Part shown: piece by piece, positions 58,666 to 64,000 of the stretch | Layout: each line of letters starts with the position of its first letter | Position numbering within the stretch: position 1 is the stretch's first letter | Origin: Pseudomonas sp. ANT_H4 | GTDB taxonomy: Bacteria > Pseudomonadota > Gammaproteobacteria > Pseudomonadales > Pseudomonadaceae | Direction of reading: 5' to 3' | DNA: 64,000 bases | Assembly: GCF_008369295.1 (NCBI RefSeq) | Contig: NZ_VOBG01000003.1 | Location: 62,001 to 126,000 of the forward strand | Made by a program: the position numbers and the translations under genes | The notes under the pieces: generated by a model | What the model saw: only the letters and a program-made list of their open reading frames with translations | Databases searched by the model: none | What the model was told of the DNA's origin: nothing

Positions 58666-59358
58666 TCAGCGGCTTTGGCGTTGCTGTAACAACAGGTTGC
58701 TAAACCCTGCGCCGGCCAGCTGTTTCTGAGCCACGGTCAACTGTTCACGGTTGCTGAACGGACCTACCAGTACGCGATACCAGGTCGCATCCTTCACCGT
58801 TCCCGATTCCACTGTCACCGCCTGCCCGAGCAGAATAATTTGCGCCCGCACACGATCAGCATCCGCCTGCTTGGGGAATGAACCCGCCTGCAGGAAGAAC
58901 TTGGTCACTGGCGCTGCCTTGGTGGTAGCGACCGGTGGCGGCGGTGGCGGAGTGATCCCCGCCAGAGCAGCCTGGGCCCGTGCGGTGTCGATCTTCGCCG
59001 CTTCGGCCGGGGTTACCGGAACTTGTGGCGTAGGCAGGGTTTTTTCCGGTACGGCGTCTTGCGGAACAATCACTTCCGATTCCGGCAGCAGGGTGTAGAA
59101 GTCATATTTAGGCTTCACTGGCGCAGTAGGGCTGGGCGGTGTCTTGTTCGCTTCGGCGATCCTGCTGGCCTTCTGTTGCTCCTGCTTGACCCGTTTGACG
59201 TCATCGCCCTGGCCCGGCTCCAGCTTCATCAGAAACACAATAAACGCACCGACCGTCAGGCCGATGGCCAGCCACATCCAGCCCGGAATCGGTTTCTTTG
59301 CCGGTGCCTGGTAGCGGCTGGCGCCACGCTTGGGTGCAGGTTTTTTCTTGGCAGCCAA
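58666..59358 (-). CDS. SPOR-domain membrane protein (FtsN-like)
   Basis: This 230-residue protein has a short basic cytoplasmic N-terminus (KKKPAPKRGASRYQAPAKK), one helix at about 27-47 (GWMWLAIGLTVGAFIVFLMK) and a Pro-rich periplasmic linker. A C-terminal SPOR domain (about 150-226) has FFLQAGSFPKQADADRVRAQ. SPOR domains bind denuded septal peptidoglycan. It is likely a division-site protein related to FtsN; identity as the essential FtsN is not certain. One base separates it from the argS stop. Confidence 0.9.
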   Translation of the reverse strand: MAAKKKPAPKRGASRYQAPAKKPIPGWMWLAIGLTVGAFIVFLMKLEPGQGDDVKRVKQEQQKASRIAEANKTPPSPTAPVKPKYDFYTLLPESEVIVPQDAVPEKTLPTPQVPVTPAEAAKIDTARAQAALAGITPPPPPPVATTKAAPVTKFFLQAGSFPKQADADRVRAQIILLGQAVTVESGTVKDATWYRVLVGPFSNREQLTVAQKQLAGAGFSNLLLQQRQSR

Positions 59359-59359
59359 C

Positions 59360-61096
59360 TTACATACGCTCCAGAGTTTCCAGGCCCAACAGTTCCAGGC
59401 CTTGCTTGAGGGTCCGTCCAGCCAGTGCGGCGAGGCGCAAGCGGCTTTGCTTTTGGGCTTCGTCGTCTGCGCTCAGGATCGGGCAGTTCTCGTAGAAACT
59501 GGAGAACAGCCCTGCAACTTCGTACAGGTAAGTGCAGAGCATATGCGGCGTGCCTTTCTCGCCGACGTTGTTGAGCACTTCGCCAAATTGAGCGAGCTTG
59601 GTGGCCAGCTCATGTTCCTGAGGCGCCTGCAGGTTGATCTGGCCTTCGACTTCGCTGAAGTCCTTGCCCAGCTTGCGAAACACACCGGCGACCCGAGTGT
59701 AGGCATACAGCAGGTACGGCGCGGTGTTGCCTTCGAAGTTGAGCATCAACTCGAAGTTAAAGCTGTAGTCGCTGGTGCGGTGCTTGGACAGATCGGCGTA
59801 TTTCACCGCGCCAATGCCGACGACCTTGGCGATGTTACGCAGGTCGGCTTCGGCCAGCTCCGGGTTCTTTTCCTTCACCAGGGTGTAGGCGCGTTCCTGG
59901 GCTTCGTTCAGCAGGTCGATCAGCTTCACGGTGCCGCCATCGCGGGTCTTGAACGGACGGCCATCGGCGCCGTTCATGGTGCCGAAGCCCATGTGCTCCA
60001 TGTGCATCGGGTGGGTGACGAACCCGGCCAGGCGGGCCACTTCGAACACTTGCTGGAAGTGCAGGGCCTGGCGCTGGTCGACGAAATACAGGGCACGATC
60101 AGCCTTCAGAACACCGCTGCGGTAGCGCACGGCCGCCAGGTCGGTGGTGGCGTAGAGATAGCCGCCATCGGCCTTGACGATGATTACCGGCAGCGGCTCG
60201 CCGTCGGCGGTCTTGAAATCGTCGAGGAATACGCACTGGGCGCCGTTGCTTTCCACCAGCAGGCCCTTGGCCTTGAGGTCGTTGACCACGTTGATCAAGT
60301 CGTCGTTATAGGCGCTTTCGCCCATCACGTCGGCCATGGTCAGCTTGACGTTCAGCCGCTCGTAGATTTCCTGGCAGTGGGACAGGGAGATATCGCGAAA
60401 GCGTGCCCACAGTTCCAGGCATTCCTTGTCGCCGGCCTGCAGCTTGACCACCAGGCCACGGGCGCGGTCGGCGAATTCTTCGGATTCGTCGAAGCGCTTT
60501 TTGGCGGCACGGTAAAAGTTTTCCAGATCGGCCAGCTCGTTGCTGGTGATTGGGTTTTCCTGCAGGTACGCCATCAGCATGCCGAACTGGGTGCCCCAGT
60601 CGCCTACGTGGTTCTGGCGAATCACGGTGTCGCCGAGAAACTCCAGAACCCGTGACACGCCGTCGCCAATGATGGTCGAGCGCAAGTGGCCGACGTGCAT
60701 TTCCTTGGCGAGGTTCGGTGCCGACAGGTCGACGACCACACGCTGCACGGGACCAGCCTTGCGCACGCCGATTTTGGCGTCGGCAAGGCTCGCATCCAGG
60801 CGCGAAGCCAGGGCTTGGGTGTTCTGGAAGATATTGATAAAGCCGGGGCCGGCGATTTCGGCCTTGCTGACTTGCGGGTCGGCTGGCAGCGCGGCGATGA
60901 TTTTTTCCGCCAGGTCGCGAGGCTTCAGGCCGGCCGGCTTGGCCAGCATCATGGCGATGTTGCTGGCGAAGTCACCGTGGGTCTTGTCTCGGGAGTTTTC
61001 CACCTGAATCGCCGGCGTCAGGCCTTCAGGTAAAACACCTTCGTTGACGAGTTGGGTGAGGGCTTGTTGGATCAACTGGCGGATGGCGTCTTTCAT
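59360..61096 (-). CDS. argS: Arginyl-tRNA synthetase
   Basis: This 578-residue class I synthetase has the ArgS-specific N-terminal domain (about 1-115). The HIGH motif appears in [18 protein letters not shown] near residue 130. The anticodon-binding DALR domain is C-terminal ([15 protein letters not shown] to LGLETLERM). The start at [11 protein letters not shown] is standard. It lies upstream of the SPOR gene and downstream of priA on the same strand. Confidence 0.97.
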   Translation of the reverse strand: MKDAIRQLIQQALTQLVNEGVLPEGLTPAIQVENSRDKTHGDFASNIAMMLAKPAGLKPRDLAEKIIAALPADPQVSKAEIAGPGFINIFQNTQALASRLDASLADAKIGVRKAGPVQRVVVDLSAPNLAKEMHVGHLRSTIIGDGVSRVLEFLGDTVIRQNHVGDWGTQFGMLMAYLQENPITSNELADLENFYRAAKKRFDESEEFADRARGLVVKLQAGDKECLELWARFRDISLSHCQEIYERLNVKLTMADVMGESAYNDDLINVVNDLKAKGLLVESNGAQCVFLDDFKTADGEPLPVIIVKADGGYLYATTDLAAVRYRSGVLKADRALYFVDQRQALHFQQVFEVARLAGFVTHPMHMEHMGFGTMNGADGRPFKTRDGGTVKLIDLLNEAQERAYTLVKEKNPELAEADLRNIAKVVGIGAVKYADLSKHRTSDYSFNFELMLNFEGNTAPYLLYAYTRVAGVFRKLGKDFSEVEGQINLQAPQEHELATKLAQFGEVLNNVGEKGTPHMLCTYLYEVAGLFSSFYENCPILSADDEAQKQSRLRLAALAGRTLKQGLELLGLETLERM

Positions 61097-61263
61097 GGTG
61101 TTCTCTTTCGACCGCAAGCAGCGGCGCGCGATGCGCAGGTGGAAAAACTGGACATTATCCGTTGCGAGGGCGTGCTTGCCAACCGCTCAGACAGGTTGGC
61201 GGACCTTCAGGCTCTATCGGGAGAACCCAACCCCCAAGGAGTAAGCTTGCTCCTGCAAGGGGG

Positions 61264-63483
61264 TTAGTACAAATCTACCGGGTCCACATCCAGCGACCAA
61301 CGTACTTGCCGCCCGCTGGGCATTTGCTCCAGGGCCAGCAGCCAACTGCTTAATAAACGATGCAACGGCGCGCGGGCGTTAGCCTGCAAGAGTAGCTGCG
61401 CGCGATAGCGACCGGCGCGGCGTTCCATCGGGGCTGGCACGGGGCCCAGTAATTCAATGCCGGTCAACCCCAGCTCACCGAGCAAACGTTCAGCCAGGCT
61501 GCACGCTTCATCGAGAAAACCCTCGGCCTGCCCAGGTTTATGGGCTTCAGCCCGCAGCAAGGCCAAATGGGAAAACGGCGGCAGCCCGGCGCAGCGGCGT
61601 TCGCTCAAGGCCTGTTCGGCAAACGCGAAATAGCCTTGTGCGGTCAGTTGAATCAGCAGCGGATGGTCGGCCAGGTGGGTCTGGATGATCACTTTACCCG
61701 GCTCCTCAGCACGCCCGGCACGCCCGGCGACCTGGACGATCAACTGGGCCATGCGCTCGCTGGCACGAAAATCCCCGGAAAACAGCCCGCCATCGGCATC
61801 CAGGATCGACACCAAGGTCACCCGTGGAAAGTGGTGCCCTTTGGCAAGCATCTGCGTACCCACAAGAATGCACGGCTGGCCCTTCTGGATAGTGGCGAAC
61901 AGCTGATTCATCGCATCCTTGCGCGACGTACTGTCGCGGTCGACGCGCAGCACCGGATAGTCCGGAAACAGAATCCCCAGGCGTTCCTCAGCCCGCTCGG
62001 TGCCTGCGCCAACAGGACGCAGGTCGACTTTGCCGCACTGCGGGCAATTGCGCGGAACGCGTTCGACATGGCCGCAGTGATGGCAGCGCAACTCGCCGGA
62101 ACGTTGGTGCACGGTCATGCGCGCATCGCAGCGGTTGCACTCGGACATCCAGCCGCAGTCGTGGCACAGCAAGGTCGGCGCAAAGCCTCGGCGATTGAGG
62201 AACACCAGCACCTGCTGGCCAGCGGCGAGGGTCTGGCCGATGGCTTGCTGCATCGGCCCGGAAATCCCGCTGTCCAGCGGACGACTTTTCACATCCAGGC
62301 GCAGGAAGCGCGGCTGCTTGGCGCTACCGGCCCGCTCATTCAGGCGCAGCAGGCCATAACGCCCGGTGTAGGCGTTGTGCAGGCTTTCCAGGGATGGCGT
62401 GGCCGAGCCCAGCACAATCGGAATGTTCTCCTGGCGCGCTCGCACCAGGGCCAGGTCGCGGGCGTGATAGCGCAAACCTTCCTGCTGTTTATAGGAGCCG
62501 TCGTGTTCTTCGTCGATGATGATCAGCCCGGGATTCTTCATCGGGGTGAATAGCGCCGAACGGGTGCCGATAATAATGTCGGCCTCGCCATCCCTTGCCG
62601 CCAACCACGACTCCAGGCGCTCGCGGTCGTTGACCGCCGAGTGCACCAGGGCGATGCGCGCATTGAAGCGCTGCTCGAAACGCGCCAGGGTTTGCGGGCC
62701 GAGGTTGATCTCGGGGATCAGCACGAGTGCCTGTTTACCGGCTTCCAGGGTTTCGCGGATCAGTTGCAAATAGACTTCGGTCTTGCCGCTGCCGGTGACG
62801 CCTGCCAGCAGGAAGGCATGGAAACTGTCGAATCCTGCACGAATGGCTTCATAGGCGGTGCGCTGTTCCGGGTTTAGCGGCAGTTCCGGCTGGGCCAGCC
62901 AGTGTTCATGGCGTTCGCCGGGGGCGTGCTTGCGAATTGCTACTTGGACCAAACCCTTGGCCAGCAGCAAGTCCAGGCTGTCCTTACTTAACAGCAGCTT
63001 GCTCAGTAACTGATGGGCGACGCCGTGTGGGTGCTGGGCCAGGGTCGCCAGGGCTTCGCGCTGGCGTGGGGCGCGGGCGATGCGCGGGTCGTCCAGGCGT
63101 GCGCCGGGTGTCATTGACCAGAACCGTTCCTGGCGGGCCTCGGCCAGTTCGCCCTGGCGCAACAGCACCGGCAATGCCCAACTGAGAGTGTCGCCCAAGC
63201 TGTGCTGGTAATACTGGGAAGTCCACAGGCACAGCTTGAACAATGAGGGTGGTAGCGGCGGGGTGGCGTCCAGCATGGCCAGAGCGGCCTTGAGTTTTTC
63301 CGCCGGTACTTCGCTGTGGTCGGCGACTTCCACCAGAATGCCGATCATCTCTCGCCGACCAAATGGCACCCGCACGCGCATCCCCGGTTGCAGCTGCGAC
63401 CGCAGCACGCCGGTAGGTGCGCGGTAGTCGAACAGGCGGCGCAGGGGCGAGGGCAGGGCGAGGCGCAAAATGGCGTCGGGCAC
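61264..63483 (-). CDS. priA: Primosomal protein N' (PriA helicase)
   Basis: This 739-residue 3'-5' helicase restarts collapsed replication forks. Walker A GVTGSGKTEVYLQ lies near residue 223 and DEEH near 325. The zinc-binding insert has CHDCGWMSECNRC, CHHCGHV and CPQCGKVDL, giving eight cysteines. C-terminal helicase motifs are LVGTQMLAKGHHFP and QVAGRAGR. Length is full for the family. It is divergent from rpmE. Confidence 0.97.
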   Translation of the reverse strand: MPDAILRLALPSPLRRLFDYRAPTGVLRSQLQPGMRVRVPFGRREMIGILVEVADHSEVPAEKLKAALAMLDATPPLPPSLFKLCLWTSQYYQHSLGDTLSWALPVLLRQGELAEARQERFWSMTPGARLDDPRIARAPRQREALATLAQHPHGVAHQLLSKLLLSKDSLDLLLAKGLVQVAIRKHAPGERHEHWLAQPELPLNPEQRTAYEAIRAGFDSFHAFLLAGVTGSGKTEVYLQLIRETLEAGKQALVLIPEINLGPQTLARFEQRFNARIALVHSAVNDRERLESWLAARDGEADIIIGTRSALFTPMKNPGLIIIDEEHDGSYKQQEGLRYHARDLALVRARQENIPIVLGSATPSLESLHNAYTGRYGLLRLNERAGSAKQPRFLRLDVKSRPLDSGISGPMQQAIGQTLAAGQQVLVFLNRRGFAPTLLCHDCGWMSECNRCDARMTVHQRSGELRCHHCGHVERVPRNCPQCGKVDLRPVGAGTERAEERLGILFPDYPVLRVDRDSTSRKDAMNQLFATIQKGQPCILVGTQMLAKGHHFPRVTLVSILDADGGLFSGDFRASERMAQLIVQVAGRAGRAEEPGKVIIQTHLADHPLLIQLTAQGYFAFAEQALSERRCAGLPPFSHLALLRAEAHKPGQAEGFLDEACSLAERLLGELGLTGIELLGPVPAPMERRAGRYRAQLLLQANARAPLHRLLSSWLLALEQMPSGRQVRWSLDVDPVDLY

Positions 63484-63608
63484 GCGGGGGTTCTCATATG
63501 ACAGGCGGTGAAGAAGGGCGCGAGCCTAGCAGACGAGTAGGGTGTTGGGTATGGCACGGTTTTCTGATGAAAGGGGCCTTTCTGATGGAAAACGACTTAT
63601 GGTGCCGC

Positions 63609-63636
63609 TTGCGCGTTTAAAAAGGTCTGGTAGAAT
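63609..63636 (+). promoter_or_regulatory. Sigma-70 promoter of rpmE
   Basis: TTGCGC (63609-63614), a 16-bp spacer and TAGAAT (63631-63636) lie 71 bp before the rpmE start. This is a reasonable housekeeping promoter. Confidence 0.6.
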
Positions 63637-63706
63637 CCGCGGCCTAATTACGTGCGGTATTCAACAATAGTGTTGACTGGCGGCACGCTAGCCTGAGGAA
63701 TACACC

Positions 63707-63946
63707 ATGAAAGCCGATATTCATCCAAATTACGTTGCCATCGACGTTACCTGCAGCTGCGGTAACAAGTTCGAAACTCGTTCGACCTTCGGCAAAGCTC
63801 TGCCAATCGACGTGTGCAACGAGTGCCACCCGTTCTACACCGGTAAGCAGAAGACTCTGGATATTGGCGGCCGTGTTGACAAGTTCAAGACCCGTTTCGG
63901 TGCTTTCGGCGCTGCTAAAGTTGCTCCTGCTCCAGCAGCAGAGTAA
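63707..63946 (+). CDS. rpmE: 50S ribosomal protein L31 (zinc form)
   Basis: This 79-residue large-subunit protein bridges the two subunits. It has zinc ligands Cys16, Cys18, Cys37 and Cys40 (CSC and CNEC), so it is the C+ type that stores zinc. A zinc-free paralogue may exist elsewhere. The start has CTGAGGA upstream. The last 54 bp of the window show no feature. Confidence 0.97.
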   Translation: MKADIHPNYVAIDVTCSCGNKFETRSTFGKALPIDVCNECHPFYTGKQKTLDIGGRVDKFKTRFGAFGAAKVAPAPAAE

Positions 63947-64000
63947 GGCAAACGACGTGGAAAGCCTGCCGGGCTTCTCCTCGTTGATAAAAAAGGCGTC

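Noticed and set aside
61238..61254. GGAGTAAGCTTGCTCC-like palindrome between priA and argS
   Set aside because: It is short, has no T-run and is only loosely similar to REP sequences, so it is not listed as a feature.

Overview
This window is chromosomal DNA of a Pseudomonas, most probably the P. fluorescens group. The evidence is the gene order, which matches the known Pseudomonas order rpmE-priA-argS-hslVU-pha-ubi-hisIE-tat ... opgGH-dtd ... hut ... fbp ... glgP ... typA-thiI-glnA-ntrB. Further support comes from the protein sequences, the high-GC codon usage and many REP/REPIN-type palindromes. It is almost all core genome. There is no prophage, transposase, integrase, CRISPR array, rRNA or tRNA.

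Layout. (1) 1-6.1 kb: nitrogen control. The ntrB (glnL) 5' end and glnA are on the minus strand, with sigma-54 and NtrC-type sites, and thiI and typA are on the plus strand. Between ntrB and glnA lies a broken periplasmic chorismate mutase gene. (2) 6.2-16.5 kb: a YkgJ-type cysteine-cluster protein, glycogen phosphorylase, a two-gene envelope module of unknown function (DUF2339 plus DUF3999), fructose-1,6-bisphosphatase, a small lipoprotein and a Blc-type lipocalin. (3) 16.5-31.1 kb: a complete histidine utilisation (hut) locus. hutF diverges from hutC-hutD, followed by hutU, the ABC importer hutXWV, two hutH genes, permease hutT, hutI and hutG. Together they take up histidine and convert it by the five-step route to glutamate, formate and two ammonia. 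A sigma-54 promoter, a HutC operator and a distal inverted repeat stand in front of hutU. (4) 31-40.6 kb: pip, dtd, the periplasmic glucan genes opgGH and a polar amino-acid ABC importer. Three gene remnants lie in or next to this stretch. (5) 40.7-48.9 kb, minus strand: an HBM-type chemoreceptor, rsmE, tatABC, hisIE and the ubiquinone genes ubiE-ubiJ-ubiB. (6) 49-56 kb: the medium-chain-length PHA locus, with phaI-phaF facing phaC1-phaZ-phaC2-phaD. (7) 56-64 kb: a DUF971 protein, hslVU, a SPOR-domain protein, argS, priA and rpmE.

The most interesting signals are the following. The first of the two HutH paralogues lacks the Ala-Ser-Gly triad that makes the MIO cofactor, and it also lacks the catalytic Tyr. 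hutU has a layered control region. Four decayed gene fragments are present: chorismate mutase, an alpha/beta hydrolase, a solute-binding protein and, tentatively, a chemoreceptor tail. In the chorismate mutase case a REPIN-like element sits exactly where the gene's 5' end should be. phaC1 has a candidate sigma-54 promoter enclosed by an 11-bp inverted repeat. The DUF2339/DUF3999 pair has no known function. All statements about families come from memory and inspection; no database search was run.
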